This document shows positions 41,999 to 50,929 of a stretch of DNA of 64,000 nucleotides, piece by piece. Source of the stretch: Aureimonas endophytica (GTDB lineage Bacteria; Pseudomonadota; Alphaproteobacteria; Rhizobiales; Rhizobiaceae); the NCBI RefSeq assembly GCF_014642635.1, contig NZ_BMIQ01000001.1, positions 248,001-312,000 on the forward strand. Reading direction: 5' to 3'. The notes under the pieces were generated by a model. That model saw only the letters and a program-made list of their open reading frames with translations, ran no database searches and was not told the DNA's origin. Each line of letters begins with the position of its first letter. Within the stretch, counting starts at the first letter, position 1. The translations under genes were made by a program, and so were the position numbers.

Positions 41999-42322
41999 TC
42001 AGGCCGCCCGAGGCGCAAGGAGAATGATCCCGGCACCGAGTAGGCAGACCACCGCGCCAAGCACGTCCCAACGGTCGGGACGGACACCCTCCGCGAGCCA
42101 GAGCCAAAGGATCGACGAGACGATGTAGACGCCGCCGTAGGCCGCGTAGGCCCGCCCGGCCGCCTCCGTCTCGACGAGCGTGAGGAGCCAGGCGAAAGCC
42201 GCGAGGGAAAGCATGCCCGGCATCAGCCAGAGCGGCGAGCGATCGAGACGAAGCCAAGCCCAGAAGGCGAAGCATCCGGCGATTTCGGCGAGGGCGGCGA
42301 CAGCGTAGACGACGGGCGTCAT
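41999..42322 (-). CDS. ynfA: YnfA family (UPF0060) small membrane protein
   Basis: The protein has 107 residues with four hydrophobic segments. Family residues are conspicuous: [43 protein letters not shown]. YnfA belongs to the small multidrug resistance-type proteins, though its substrate is uncertain. Last gene of the arsenic operon, overlapping the MFS gene by 4 bases. Confidence 0.93.
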   Translation of the reverse strand: MTPVVYAVAALAEIAGCFAFWAWLRLDRSPLWLMPGMLSLAAFAWLLTLVETEAAGRAYAAYGGVYIVSSILWLWLAEGVRPDRWDVLGAVVCLLGAGIILLAPRAA

Positions 42323-43515
42323 GTGGATCCGTTCCTGATGTCGGGCTCGGCGGAACGCGACGGATGCCCCCGGCGGAGGAGGGAGACCAGGCAGACCGAA
42401 GCTGCGGCGAGTGCGGTCAGGACGTACAGCGTCGCTGCGACCCCGGCGTACGCGATGATCGCTGCGCCTGCGGTCGGCGCCAAGGCCTGGGCGACCTGGG
42501 CCGGACGCGCGAGCCGCCCCATGACCGAGGCATGGGCCTCGGGCCCGAACAGGGCCAGCGGGACGGTGCCGCGGGCGATCGAGAGGATGCCGTTGCCCGC
42601 CCCGTAGAACACCATGGCCGCGGCGACCGGCAGGAGGTCGAAGGCGAGCGAGCAGATGCCCACGGCGGTCAGAGCGACGGCGGCACGCATCGTCCAGAGC
42701 GGATGGTGCCGCCCGCGGCCGGCCATCTCGAGCACGCGAGCACCGACCTGCGACGGACCGACCATCGCGCCGAAGGCCACCGCCGCCGCCAGCGTCTCGC
42801 CCCGCGCCTGGAGGAGCGTCAGCAGATGGACGGAGACCAGCCCGAAGATCGTGCTGCACAGGACCAGGACTCCGGCGAGGAGGAGGAAGGCGCGGCGTTG
42901 CTCTCCGGACGGCGCCCGGTGTTCGAACCGCTGTCCCGTGGAGATGTTCGTGGCCACGCCGGAGGGGACGGCGACGAGCGCCAGTGGAAGGGAGACGCAG
43001 ATGTGGAGGGCCGCGTAGGCGAGACAGGCGCCGCGCCATCCTACGTGCTCGACCATGAACGCCGACAGGGGCCAGCAGACCGTGCTTGCGAACCCGCCCC
43101 ACAGGGTCAGCGTCGTGATGGCGGACCTGGCGTCGGCGCCGTAGAGCCGCCCAAGCGTGGCGAAGGCCGGGTCGTAGAGGCCCATGCCCATGCCGAGACC
43201 GACGACGAGCCACCCCGCGAGGAAGACGGGGAGGTTGGGCGAGAGACCGAGAACAGCAAGGCCGAGCGCCAGCAGCACGGCGCCCAGTGCCAGCACGGAT
43301 CGCCCGCCGCGCAAGGCAATGGTCGCCCCGACCCGGGGAGAGGCCGCGGCCGAGACGAGAAGGCCGACGCTGACGCCGCCGACGACCCACGGCAGAGACC
43401 AGCCCGTGTCCATGGCGATCGGGAGCGCGAGCACGGCCGGCAAGTAGACCGACGATCCCCAGGCGAGGATCTCGAAGACGCCGAGCGCCGAGATGACCTG
43501 CCAGCGGGCTCTCAC
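42319..43515 (-). CDS. MFS transporter in the arsenic operon
   Basis: The protein has 398 residues with about 12 hydrophobic segments. Start is GTG, overlapping the arsB stop. Motif A-like [17 protein letters not shown] and the second-half repeat are evident. Such MFS genes accompany arsH in alphaproteobacterial ars operons and may export organoarsenicals, but the substrate is not readable from sequence. Ends with 4-base overlap to ynfA. Confidence 0.85.
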   Translation of the reverse strand: MRARWQVISALGVFEILAWGSSVYLPAVLALPIAMDTGWSLPWVVGGVSVGLLVSAAASPRVGATIALRGGRSVLALGAVLLALGLAVLGLSPNLPVFLAGWLVVGLGMGMGLYDPAFATLGRLYGADARSAITTLTLWGGFASTVCWPLSAFMVEHVGWRGACLAYAALHICVSLPLALVAVPSGVATNISTGQRFEHRAPSGEQRRAFLLLAGVLVLCSTIFGLVSVHLLTLLQARGETLAAAVAFGAMVGPSQVGARVLEMAGRGRHHPLWTMRAAVALTAVGICSLAFDLLPVAAAMVFYGAGNGILSIARGTVPLALFGPEAHASVMGRLARPAQVAQALAPTAGAAIIAYAGVAATLYVLTALAAASVCLVSLLRRGHPSRSAEPDIRNGST

Positions 43516-44816
43516 GACACGACCGGGAGCCAGACCCACAGGGCGACGAGGGTCGCGAGGAGGACGGGCGGGGTCAGGACGAGACCGACCTTCATGTACT
43601 GGCGCCAGGTAATCCGCTGCCCCTTGCCCGCAAGGACATGGAGCCACAGGAGGGTCGCCAGCGAGCCGATGGGCGTGAACTTCGGCCCGAGGTCGTTCCC
43701 GACGACGTTGGCGTAGACCATGAGTTCGCGGGTCAGCGGTGCCACGTCGGCCCGGTCGATGGCGAGAGCGCCGACGAGCGTGGCGGGCATGTTGTTCATG
43801 ACGGAGGCGAGCGCCGCCACTACGAAGCCCGTGCCGACGGTGGCAATGAGGGTGCCTTGGGTCGCGAGCCACCGCAGAACGCTTGCCGCGATGTCGGTCA
43901 GCCCAGCGTTTCCGAGGCCGAAGACGACGAGGTACATGCCGATCGAGAACAGGACGATCTGCCATGGCGCCTCGCGCAGCACCTTGGCCAGCAGGATGAC
44001 CGCGCCGCGCCCGCCGGAGAACCAGCGTCCGGCGACCGCCATCAGGACGAAGGCGGCGGCGCCCGTCACGAAGGAGATCGGCACACCGAGCGGCCCCGTC
44101 ACGAAGTAGGCGACGAGCAGGAGACCGAGGAGCGGGAACGCGGCCCGGAACACGGCCTTGTCGCGGATGGCATGGCCCGGATCCTCCAGTTCGTCGACGC
44201 GGTAGGCGGCGGGCACGTCGCGGCGGAACCAGAGCCAGAGGACGAGGAGCGTGGCGGCCAGCGAGACGAGGTTCACCGGGACCATGACCGCGGCGTAGCG
44301 TCCGAAGGACACGTCGAAGAAGTTCGCGGTGACGATGTTCACGAGGTTCGAGACCACGAGCGGCAGGCTGGTCGTGTCGGCGACGAAGCCGCAGGCGACG
44401 ACGAAGGCGAGCGCCCCGGCGGGCGGGAAGTCGAGGCGCAGTAGGATGGCGAGCACGATCGGCGTGAGAAGCAGCGCGGCCCCGTCGTTGGCGAAGACGG
44501 CGGCGATGGCCGCGCCCAGCAGAACGACGAGCGGGAACAGCCGCCGCCCGTTGCCTCCGCCCCAGCGGGCGACGTGGAGCGCAGCCCAGGCGAAGAACCC
44601 GGCCTCGTCGAGGACGAGCGAGATGACGATCAGCGCGACGAAGGTGAACGTCGCGTCCCAGACGATGTGCCAGACCGTCCCGACGTCGCCCCAACCGACG
44701 ACGCCGGTCGCCAGCGCAACGGCGGCTCCGGCGAGCGCCGACCAGCCGATGCCGAGGCCCCGGGGTTGCCAGATGACGAGAACGAGGGTGGCGACGAAGA
44801 TCGCGAGGGCGAGCAT
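43512..44816 (-). CDS. arsB: Arsenite efflux pump ArsB
   Basis: The protein has 434 residues, the usual ArsB length, with 12 hydrophobic segments. Typical elements are [36 protein letters not shown] and [29 protein letters not shown]. ArsB is an arsenite/proton antiporter in the inner membrane. It sits 21 bases after arsH. No Acr3 homologue is seen in the window. Confidence 0.94.
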   Translation of the reverse strand: MLALAIFVATLVLVIWQPRGLGIGWSALAGAAVALATGVVGWGDVGTVWHIVWDATFTFVALIVISLVLDEAGFFAWAALHVARWGGGNGRRLFPLVVLLGAAIAAVFANDGAALLLTPIVLAILLRLDFPPAGALAFVVACGFVADTTSLPLVVSNLVNIVTANFFDVSFGRYAAVMVPVNLVSLAATLLVLWLWFRRDVPAAYRVDELEDPGHAIRDKAVFRAAFPLLGLLLVAYFVTGPLGVPISFVTGAAAFVLMAVAGRWFSGGRGAVILLAKVLREAPWQIVLFSIGMYLVVFGLGNAGLTDIAASVLRWLATQGTLIATVGTGFVVAALASVMNNMPATLVGALAIDRADVAPLTRELMVYANVVGNDLGPKFTPIGSLATLLWLHVLAGKGQRITWRQYMKVGLVLTPPVLLATLVALWVWLPVVS

Positions 44817-44837
44817 GGAAGGTCCGGCACGTGAGGT

Positions 44838-45563
44838 TCAGAGGGTGCGCTGGTTCACGCGCTCGGACAGCTTCTCGGCGCTCTCGACGCGCTCGGAGTA
44901 GCGGTCCGTCAGATAGTCGGAGCGGCCGCGCACGAGATGCGTGAACTTCACCAGCTCCTCGCAGACATCGACGACGCGGCTGTAGAGAGCCGACGGCTTC
45001 ATGCGTCCCGCCTCGTCGAACTCGAGGAACGCCTTCGGTACCGACGACTGGTTCGGGATCGTCACCATGCGCATCCAGCGGCCGAGGATGCGCATCTGGT
45101 TCACGGCGTTGAAGGACTGCGAGCCGCCCGACACCTCCATGACGGCGAGGGTCTTGCCCTGCGTCGGCCGCTTGGCGCCGAGGGCCAAGGGGATCCAGTC
45201 GATCTGCGCCTTCATGATTCCGGTCATGGCTCCGTGGCGCTCCGGGCTGACCCAGACCATGCCCTCGGACCAGTCGGCGAGGTCGCGCAGTTCCTTCACC
45301 TTCGGGTGGTCGGGTTCGGCCCCGTCGGGGAGCGGAAGGCCGCTTGGGTCGAAGGTGCGGACCTCGCAGCCGAACCAGCGAAGCAGGCGCCCGGCCTCCT
45401 CGGACAGGAGGCGGGAGTAGGACCGCTCGCGGATCGAGCCGTAGAGGACGAGGATGCGCGGCGGGTGCGTCGGGGCGCCGGGGCCGGCGAGCGCGTCCAC
45501 GTCGATCGGCTGGAGCTGCGCGAGGTCGACGCTTGGCAGGTCGAGGGCAACGGGGTCCGTCAT
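44838..45563 (-). CDS. arsH: ArsH organoarsenical oxidase (NADPH:FMN)
   Basis: The protein has 241 residues. The flavodoxin-like FMN loop is [16 protein letters not shown], and [20 protein letters not shown] and [20 protein letters not shown] are family signatures. ArsH oxidises trivalent methylarsenicals to less toxic pentavalent forms. Overlaps the upstream arsN2 by 4 bases. Confidence 0.94.
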   Translation of the reverse strand: MTDPVALDLPSVDLAQLQPIDVDALAGPGAPTHPPRILVLYGSIRERSYSRLLSEEAGRLLRWFGCEVRTFDPSGLPLPDGAEPDHPKVKELRDLADWSEGMVWVSPERHGAMTGIMKAQIDWIPLALGAKRPTQGKTLAVMEVSGGSQSFNAVNQMRILGRWMRMVTIPNQSSVPKAFLEFDEAGRMKPSALYSRVVDVCEELVKFTHLVRGRSDYLTDRYSERVESAEKLSERVNQRTL

Positions 45564-46003
45564 CGGTCGCTTTCCTTTCGCCACAGGACGGCCGAGGCCG
45601 AGCAGAGGCCCATGGCCTGGCGGGTTGCGAGCACTGCGGCGGGCGCCTCCGTCCGGGCGACGCGCCGGAAGCCGAGCGCCGCGAGGAAGGTCCGCTCCCC
45701 GGTCGTGAAGGCGAAGGCCTCTGTCGCGCCCAGCTCGCGGCCGCGGTGGATCAGGTCCGCCACGATCTCGCCGCCGAAGCCGTGCCCGCGGTGTTCGGGA
45801 ACGACGGCGATGGAGCGCAGGAGGACGGCGGCGCCGAGCGGTTCGAAACCGCCTATCCCGACGAACTCGCTGCCTTCGGTCGTGTAGCGCAAGAACACCC
45901 GGCCGGGCTCCGCCACGTCCTCGGTCGGCAGCCCCGCCTCGGACAGGAGTCCGACAAGATCGACCGGATCGGCGACGGCGGCCGCAACGAGCCGTGGCGT
46001 CAT
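45560..46003 (-). CDS. arsN2: ArsN2-type GNAT acetyltransferase
   Basis: The protein has 147 residues with a GNAT fold: [24 protein letters not shown] contains the acetyl-CoA loop (PEHRGHGFG), and [18 protein letters not shown] is typical of ArsN-like proteins. ArsN1 acetylates arsinothricin; the ArsN2 group is found in ars operons with related or unknown substrates. Overlaps arsC and arsH by 4 bases each. Confidence 0.85.
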   Translation of the reverse strand: MTPRLVAAAVADPVDLVGLLSEAGLPTEDVAEPGRVFLRYTTEGSEFVGIGGFEPLGAAVLLRSIAVVPEHRGHGFGGEIVADLIHRGRELGATEAFAFTTGERTFLAALGFRRVARTEAPAAVLATRQAMGLCSASAVLWRKESDR

Positions 46004-46407
46004 GCCCGGGATGCTCCGACGGTCCCTCCATCCTCCTTGGTAAAGGTGGCAACGGGGTTGTCGAGGAGCGCCAGCACCTTCTCAGACGGGCGGCAGAGCG
46101 CGGCGCCCTTCTCAGTGACGACGATCGGACGGTTGATCAGGATCGGGTGGGCCATCATCGCTTCGAGCAGCTCCTCGTCGGACAGCCGGGGATCGTCGAG
46201 GCCGAGTTCGGCGTAGGGTGTGCCCTTCTCCCGCAGGATGTCCCGGGGCTTCAGGCCCATCATGTCCAGGAGTTCCGACAGGACCTCGCGACTCGGCGGG
46301 TCCTTCAAGTACTCGATCACCTGCGGCTCCTCGCCCGACTGGCGGATCATCTCCAGCGTGTTGCGCGACGTGCCGCAGGCAGGGTTGTGGTAGATCGTGA
46401 CGGACAT
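46000..46407 (-). CDS. arsC: Arsenate reductase, glutaredoxin-type ArsC
   Basis: The protein has 135 residues. The catalytic Cys is in [12 protein letters not shown] and the phosphate-binding Arg in ILINRPIVV. It reduces As(V) to As(III) using glutathione and glutaredoxin. ATG at 46407 follows 10 bases after the LMW-phosphatase gene. A second, mechanistically different arsenate reductase is encoded next to it. Confidence 0.95.
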   Translation of the reverse strand: MSVTIYHNPACGTSRNTLEMIRQSGEEPQVIEYLKDPPSREVLSELLDMMGLKPRDILREKGTPYAELGLDDPRLSDEELLEAMMAHPILINRPIVVTEKGAALCRPSEKVLALLDNPVATFTKEDGGTVGASRA

Positions 46408-46417
46408 GGCGGAGGCC

Positions 46418-46945
46418 TCAGGCGACGTCGGGCGTGCGAAACGAGGCGCCCTCGAGCTGGCCGATCTCGCGCACCTTCGTGGCAAGCCGGGTCCGCTCCA
46501 GGCTCTCGACAGGCAAAGCGGTGAAGGCGGAGATGCGGTTCTTCATGTAGCGGAAGGCCTGCGTGAAGGCGGCGCGCTTCCACATGTCCCCGCGGCTTTC
46601 GTAGCTCGGGTCCTTGATGCCCCAGTGGGCCGTCATCGGCTGGCCCGGCCAGATGGGGCAGGCCTCGCCCGCGGCTTGGTCGCAGACCGTGAAGACGAAG
46701 TCCATGACAGGCGCTTCGGGTGTCGCGAACTCGTCCCAGGGCTTCGACCGCATCCCATCGGTCGGGTAGCCGAACTCGCGTAGCACCTCTAGCGCCATCG
46801 GGTTCACCTCGCCCTTCGGCTGGCTTCCCGCGGAGAAGGCGTTGAAGCGCCCGGCACCGTCCTTGCGGAGAATGCTCTCGGCAAGGATCGAACGGGCGGA
46901 GTTGCCCGTGCAGAGGAACAGGACGTTGAAGGGCTGAGCACTCAT
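46418..46945 (-). CDS. Arsenate reductase/LMW protein tyrosine phosphatase-like ArsC
   Basis: The protein has 175 residues. The P-loop CTGNSARS (C-x5-R) near residue 12 and FSAGSQPKGEVNPMALEVL belong to the low-molecular-weight phosphatase class, whose ArsC members use thioredoxin or mycothiol. WPGQPMTAHWGIKDP carries the late Asp/Pro segment. It begins inside arsR (ATGA overlap). Confidence 0.9.
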   Translation of the reverse strand: MSAQPFNVLFLCTGNSARSILAESILRKDGAGRFNAFSAGSQPKGEVNPMALEVLREFGYPTDGMRSKPWDEFATPEAPVMDFVFTVCDQAAGEACPIWPGQPMTAHWGIKDPSYESRGDMWKRAAFTQAFRYMKNRISAFTALPVESLERTRLATKVREIGQLEGASFRTPDVA

Positions 46946-47292
46946 CGGCAGGTCTCCGGGGCGCAGGTGGAGGCGAAGGCGTCGCCAAGGTTGCCGCAGA
47001 TCTCTGGATTGCCGGAGCAGCAGTCCTCGGTGAGGAAGGCAAGGAGCTGGCGCATGTCGTCGTAGCTCGCCGCGTAAAGGATGCGGCGGCCGTCGCGCCA
47101 CGAGCGCACGAGCTTCGACCGCTCCAACGTCGCGAGGTGGAAGCTCATCCGCGTCGGCGGGATGCGCAGCGCTTCGGCGATCTCGCCTGAAGCCATGCCG
47201 TTCGGGCCGGCGCGGACGAGCATCCGGAAGGCCGCGAGGCGGTCAGCGTGGGCAAGGGCGGACAGGGCGGCAACGGCTGAGTCGTCGTTCAT
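46942..47292 (-). CDS. arsR: ArsR family repressor
   Basis: The protein has 116 residues with a winged HTH (GEIAEALRIPPTRMSFHLATL) and a Cys cluster after it (EDCCSGNPEICG, FASTCAPETC) likely to bind As(III). First gene of the operon arsR-arsC(LMW)-arsC-arsN2-arsH-arsB-MFS-ynfA, where nearly all junctions overlap. An operator-like repeat lies just upstream. A TTG 15 bases earlier is an alternative start. Confidence 0.93.
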   Translation of the reverse strand: MNDDSAVAALSALAHADRLAAFRMLVRAGPNGMASGEIAEALRIPPTRMSFHLATLERSKLVRSWRDGRRILYAASYDDMRQLLAFLTEDCCSGNPEICGNLGDAFASTCAPETCR

Positions 47293-47302
47293 GGAGTTAT
47301 AA

Positions 47303-47325
47303 TGCAAATATAATTGTAGATTGCA
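47303..47325 (-). promoter_or_regulatory. Candidate ArsR operator and promoter
   Basis: TGCAA and TTGCA (47303-47307 and 47321-47325) form an inverted repeat in an AT-rich patch that includes a TATAAT-like box, just before the arsR start. Confidence 0.6.
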
Positions 47326-47423
47326 ATACTAACCTGCACGAGGGAGAGCGTCTCTCCCGTCGCTCGCGGCGCTATCGCTCGGCACTTCAGTAATCTCGCT
47401 GCGCGGCTAGGCCCCGACACGGA

Positions 47424-47446
47424 GATAGTATAGAGGGGTATCCTAT
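47424..47446 (+). promoter_or_regulatory. RcnR/DmeR-type operator overlapping a ribosome site
   Basis: ATAGTATAGAGGGGTATCCT is a dyad around a GGGG core, like known DmeR and RcnR boxes. It also supplies the GAGGGG ribosome site of the repressor gene, so binding would block both steps. Confidence 0.7.
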
Positions 47447-47723
47447 GGGTCATCTCGCAAAAGACAAAGGCAAGCTCGTCGCTCGGGTGCGTCGACTCCA
47501 GGGTCAGCTCGAAGCCGTTGCCCGCAGCCTCGACGAGGATGCTCCCTGCGGGGACACCCTTCAGCTCGTGGCGTCCGTCCGCGGCGCCCTGAACGGGCTG
47601 ACGGTCGAGCTGATCGAGGAGCACGTGCGAAACCACGTGGTGGATCCCGAACACGAAGCGGACCCGGAACGCGCCAAGGGCGCCGCAGACCTCCTGGCGG
47701 TCGTCCGGACCTACATGAAGTGA
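47445..47723 (+). CDS. dmeR: CsoR/RcnR-family repressor (DmeR-like)
   Basis: The protein has 92 residues, all-helical (GKLVARVRRLQGQLEAVARSL), with the metal ligands expected of Ni/Co members (His in HLAKDKGKL near the N-terminus, Cys in DAPCGDTLQL, His in EHVRNHVVDP). In rhizobia DmeR represses dmeRF until Ni or Co binds. The efflux gene follows after 14 bases. Confidence 0.88.
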   Translation: MGHLAKDKGKLVARVRRLQGQLEAVARSLDEDAPCGDTLQLVASVRGALNGLTVELIEEHVRNHVVDPEHEADPERAKGAADLLAVVRTYMK

Positions 47724-47737
47724 CGGAGGGACATCCG

Positions 47738-48679
47738 ATGTCCACGACCATCCAAGACTGCGGGCACAGCCACGTCTTCCTCGGCGACGACCACGGGCGG
47801 AACGAACGACGCGTCCGGGCGGTCATCATGCTCACCGTCACCATGATGGTGGTGGAGATCGCGGCCGGCATCGCCTTCGGATCCATGGCGCTGGTGGCCG
47901 ACGGGCTCCACATGTCGACGCACGCCGCCGCGATGCTGATCGCCGCGGCCGCCTATTTCTATGCCCGCAAGCACTCGGCCGACCGCCGCTTCTCGTTCGG
48001 CACGGGAAAGTTCGGCGACCTCGCGGGTTTTGCGAGCGCGGTGGTCCTCGCGCTGATCGCGCTCCTCATCGGCTACGAGAGCCTGTTGCGGCTGGCGAAC
48101 CCGGTTCCGATCGCCTTCGGCCAGGCGATCGGCGTCGCGGTCGTCGGACTGGTCGTGAACCTCATGTCGGCCTGGCTCCTGCGGGACGACCACGCGCACC
48201 ATCACCACGGTCATCATCACGAGCATGGCCACCATGGACACGGCGGCCACGACAACAACCTGCGCGCCGCCTACGTCCACGTCCTCGCCGACGCGCTCAC
48301 GTCGGTCCTCGCGATCGCGGCGCTCGTCCTCGGCAGCCTCTACGGCTGGCGCTGGCCGGATCCGGCGATGGGCATCGTCGGCGCGTTCGTCATCGCGAGG
48401 TGGTCGTGGGGACTCGTGAAGGATGCCGGCGGGGTGCTCCTGGACTACGTGCCGGAAGGCGAGGACCTTCCCGACGAGATCCGCGAGGCCATCGAGGTCG
48501 ACGGGGACCGGATCACCGACCTCCACGTCTGGCAGGTCGGTCCCGGCCACCATGCGGCCATCGTCTCGATCGCGACGGAGCGCCCGCTGCCGCTCGACGC
48601 CTACCGGGCGAAGCTCGCCCACATCCACGACCTGTCGCATCTGACGTTGGAAGTCGACGTGCCGCGGCGGGCGGCGTGA
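47738..48679 (+). CDS. dmeF: Co/Ni efflux protein DmeF (cation diffusion facilitator)
   Basis: The protein has 313 residues. Six hydrophobic segments and a long His-rich loop (HAHHHHGHHHEHGHHGHGG, about residues 154-172) between segments 4 and 5. Metal-site residues are ADGLHMSTHAAA and YVHVLADALTSV (H and D pairs). The N-terminal CGHSHVF is typical of DmeF. GGAGGGACATCCG precedes ATG. Confidence 0.92.
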   Translation: MSTTIQDCGHSHVFLGDDHGRNERRVRAVIMLTVTMMVVEIAAGIAFGSMALVADGLHMSTHAAAMLIAAAAYFYARKHSADRRFSFGTGKFGDLAGFASAVVLALIALLIGYESLLRLANPVPIAFGQAIGVAVVGLVVNLMSAWLLRDDHAHHHHGHHHEHGHHGHGGHDNNLRAAYVHVLADALTSVLAIAALVLGSLYGWRWPDPAMGIVGAFVIARWSWGLVKDAGGVLLDYVPEGEDLPDEIREAIEVDGDRITDLHVWQVGPGHHAAIVSIATERPLPLDAYRAKLAHIHDLSHLTLEVDVPRRAA

Positions 48680-48711
48680 CGTCCGGCCAGGCCGGGCAAC
48701 TGCGAAGTGGA

Positions 48712-48736
48712 CCTCGGGAGCCGATCGCTCCCGAGG
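48712..48736. terminator. Bidirectional hairpin between dmeF and the DUF305 gene
   Basis: A perfect 10-bp stem (CCTCGGGAGC and its complement, 5-base loop) lies between converging genes. No T tract is present on either side. Confidence 0.65.
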
Positions 48737-48754
48737 CCGGGATGCCGTCGAAGG

Positions 48755-49207
48755 CTACTTGGCGTGCTTCTCCACCCAGGCGGTCATTTCCTTGATCTCC
48801 TTCTTCTGCGCGTCGATGATCATCTGCGCCATCTTCTTGGACTCCTTGTCCTTGCCCGCCTTCAGCTCGACCTCTGCCATGGCGATCGCGCCCTGGTGAT
48901 GGGCGATCATCCCGCAGTTGAAGGCAAGGTCCGCGTCCTTGATCATGGCCGCCTTCATCATCGGGCCGTGCATCTTCATCATCGCGTCCATGTTGCCCTT
49001 CTGGACGTCGTTCATCTCGCTGCCGGACATCATGTCCCGCATCCCGCCCATCATGGACGACATGTCCATGGACCCGGCGGCGGCCTCGCAGGCCTTAGGC
49101 AGCGTCACCTGCTCGGAGGACATCGCCATTCCCTGTTGGTCCTGCGCCGAGGCGTGGGAGATGCCGGCGAGGACGAGGACGGCGGAAAGGATCGTGATCT
49201 TGCGCAT
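48755..49207 (-). CDS. DUF305 Met-rich secreted protein
   Basis: The protein has 150 residues. Signal peptide MRKITILSAVLVLAGISHAS. The mature part is very rich in Met and His (MDMSSMMGGMRDMMSG, MDAMMKMHGPMMKAAMI) and has the DUF305 core CGMIAHHQGAIAMAEVELKAG. Family members (CopM and relatives) bind Cu and Ag in the periplasm. Single gene facing the copper block. Confidence 0.9.
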   Translation of the reverse strand: MRKITILSAVLVLAGISHASAQDQQGMAMSSEQVTLPKACEAAAGSMDMSSMMGGMRDMMSGSEMNDVQKGNMDAMMKMHGPMMKAAMIKDADLAFNCGMIAHHQGAIAMAEVELKAGKDKESKKMAQMIIDAQKKEIKEMTAWVEKHAK

Positions 49208-49295
49208 GTATGTTTTCCTGTCGGTGGGGTCGCTCGGGACCGCTGATTGAGACCGGGGCGCCGCGGGATCGCCGCGGCGGTCGTCTGATTGAGGT

Positions 49296-49628
49296 TCAGG
49301 CCGCCATGCGGCGGCAGCTCTCGGCGCATCGACGGCAGGCGTCGACGCAGTCCTGCATGTCGCCGACGCGCTCGCAGTCGGCGGCGCAGGCCTCGCAGAT
49401 CTCCGCGCAGGTACGGCAGGTCAGTCTGTGATGCTCGGAGCCGATCAGCATGAGGTGCGCCGAGCTGCGGCACGTCTCGGCGCAGGCGGACATCAGGGTG
49501 AAGTGGCCTTTCTCGACGTGCTTCCCGCCCATCTCCAGGCAGTGGTTCATCGCCATGGAAAGGCAGGTCTGGTAACAACGCAGGCAGTCGTCGATGCAGG
49601 CCTGCATCTCGGGGGACATGTGGTGCAT
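49296..49628 (-). CDS. Cytosolic four-helix-bundle copper storage protein (Csp3-like)
   Basis: The protein has 110 residues with no signal peptide and 16 Cys, mostly as CxxxC or CxxC along helices (CIDDCLRCYQTC, CRTCAEICEACAADC, CVDACRRCAESC). Csp proteins of methanotrophs store many Cu(I) ions in the helix-bundle core. The signal-less Csp3 type acts in the cytosol. GAGGAGAAGGCGAC precedes ATG. Confidence 0.9.
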   Translation of the reverse strand: MHHMSPEMQACIDDCLRCYQTCLSMAMNHCLEMGGKHVEKGHFTLMSACAETCRSSAHLMLIGSEHHRLTCRTCAEICEACAADCERVGDMQDCVDACRRCAESCRRMAA

Positions 49629-49764
49629 GTCGCCTTCTCCTCGTTCATGGATGTGTCGATGCGGCGGCATTGGCCGCTGGTTCCGTCGTTCGTTCCGCGG
49701 TCGGCCGGACGGCTTCGGAGAAAGCGTCGACGGACGCTCCCCGGTCGTTCCGGCGGATCCTCGT

Positions 49765-50127
49765 TCAGGCGAGTTTCGGCGGACGCTTCGGGCCGGACGG
49801 GCGGACGCCCTCGCGGTCGTCGCGGAGAAGGGGAGGCGGGTCCGAAATGCGGGCCCCGCGTTCCAACCGAGGCGGTTCGGGGAACGGAAGGATGCTGGCG
49901 CACGACTTCCCGCAGCACGACATGGCGCCGGACGCATCGTCGTGGGCGTTTCCGGCATGGGAGGCGTGCGACCCGGCTTCGGCGGGGGACGCGGAAACCG
50001 GGTGTCCGTGGCCCGGTGCGTCCCGGGACATCATCCCGCCGGCCATCGCCGACCCGTGGCCGGCGAACGCGGCGACCGCGACCAGCGACAGGATGACGAC
50101 GAGTCTACGCAGGCAAGTCCCGAGCAT
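49765..50127 (-). CDS. Small secreted His/Cys protein (2 of 4 in island)
   Basis: The protein has 120 residues. Signal peptide (LRRLVVILSLVAVAAFAG), then a His-rich stretch (GHGHPVSAS, GSHASHAGNAHDDA) and MSCCGKSCASI with three Cys. It ends GPKRPPKLA. Similar in plan to 54799 and 61373. Probably periplasmic metal binding. The 133 bases to the next upstream gene (DUF411, 50262) show nothing. Confidence 0.68.
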   Translation of the reverse strand: MLGTCLRRLVVILSLVAVAAFAGHGSAMAGGMMSRDAPGHGHPVSASPAEAGSHASHAGNAHDDASGAMSCCGKSCASILPFPEPPRLERGARISDPPPLLRDDREGVRPSGPKRPPKLA

Positions 50128-50261
50128 CGGACGTTCCGGTTGTCGATGCTGCGAGAATCCGGAATGCCGCCCGGAGGTTCCGTCCACCAGCTCCCTGGAC
50201 AATCAGGAAAGGCGATCCGGCCCGCGCCGATCGAGGGCACCCGCCGGCCGTCCGGCGCCGC

Positions 50262-50717
50262 TCATCTCGGGCCGGCGCGGTAGAAGACCGCAGTTGCCTG
50301 CGAGGCCTTCCCGAACGAGAGCACGTCGAACCGCGCGTCCGGGTCGTCGCCCATGCCCGGCGACCCGGCGGGCATGCCCGGCGCCGCGATGCCCGCGACC
50401 TGCGGCCTCCCGGTCAGGAGCCGGTCGACCGCCTCCATGGGCACGTGGCCCTCGACGACGTAGCCGCCTACCTTCGCGGTGTGGCAGGACTCCACGGTCT
50501 CGGAGACGCCGAGCAGGCGCTTCAGCCCGGCCATGTCCTCGCGGTCTTCGACGGTCACCTCGAACCCGTGCTTGCGGGCGATCTCCACCCACGCGCCGCA
50601 GCACCCGCACTCGGGCGACTTGAACACGTGCATGTGCTTCGGCGCATGGTCGGCCGCGGCAGGGACGGCTAGAGCGAGGAAGGCGAGGGCGGCAAGAAGC
50701 GGCTTCGTCGGCAGCAT
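50262..50717 (-). CDS. DUF411 periplasmic metal-binding protein (copy 2)
   Basis: The protein has 151 residues with a signal peptide (cleavage near AAADHA). Motifs [31 protein letters not shown] and MPAGSPGMG are those of DUF411 and parallel copy 1 (29861), from which it differs throughout, so the two are old paralogues or separate acquisitions. It is divergent from copA. Confidence 0.88.
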   Translation of the reverse strand: MLPTKPLLAALAFLALAVPAAADHAPKHMHVFKSPECGCCGAWVEIARKHGFEVTVEDREDMAGLKRLLGVSETVESCHTAKVGGYVVEGHVPMEAVDRLLTGRPQVAGIAAPGMPAGSPGMGDDPDARFDVLSFGKASQATAVFYRAGPR

Positions 50718-50876
50718 GTCGGAACTCCGTCGGATCGTCGCCGGAACCTGCCCGCGATGAGGTCCAGTCCGCAACCCCGTCGGCCGGCGGGCGGGACGGA
50801 CGGCGTTCACTTGTTCGTTCGACGCAGCATCATACGCGACCCGGATCGGGTCCGCTTTCGACGGAGTCGATCCCCC

Positions 50877-50907
50877 TTGACCTTCCCATGGTGGGAAGCC
50901 CCATCTT
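50877..50907 (+). promoter_or_regulatory. CueR-type promoter of copA
   Basis: -35 TTGACC (50877) and a -10 block CATCTT (50902) are 19 bases apart, with the perfect inverted repeat CTTCCCA-TGG-TGGGAAG (50882-50898) between. The long spacing suits MerR-family CueR activation. Confidence 0.85.
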
Positions 50908-50929
50908 CCGGCAAGTTCCATTTTCCGGG

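Noticed and set aside
41453-42043. 196-codon + strand frame before ynfA
   Set aside because: Arg/Ser/Gly-rich low-complexity translation, no start signal, partly antisense to ynfA.
48180-48250. Tandem CAC/CAT-rich DNA that might be a repeat array
   Set aside because: It encodes the His-rich metal loop of DmeF and is not a CRISPR or noncoding repeat.
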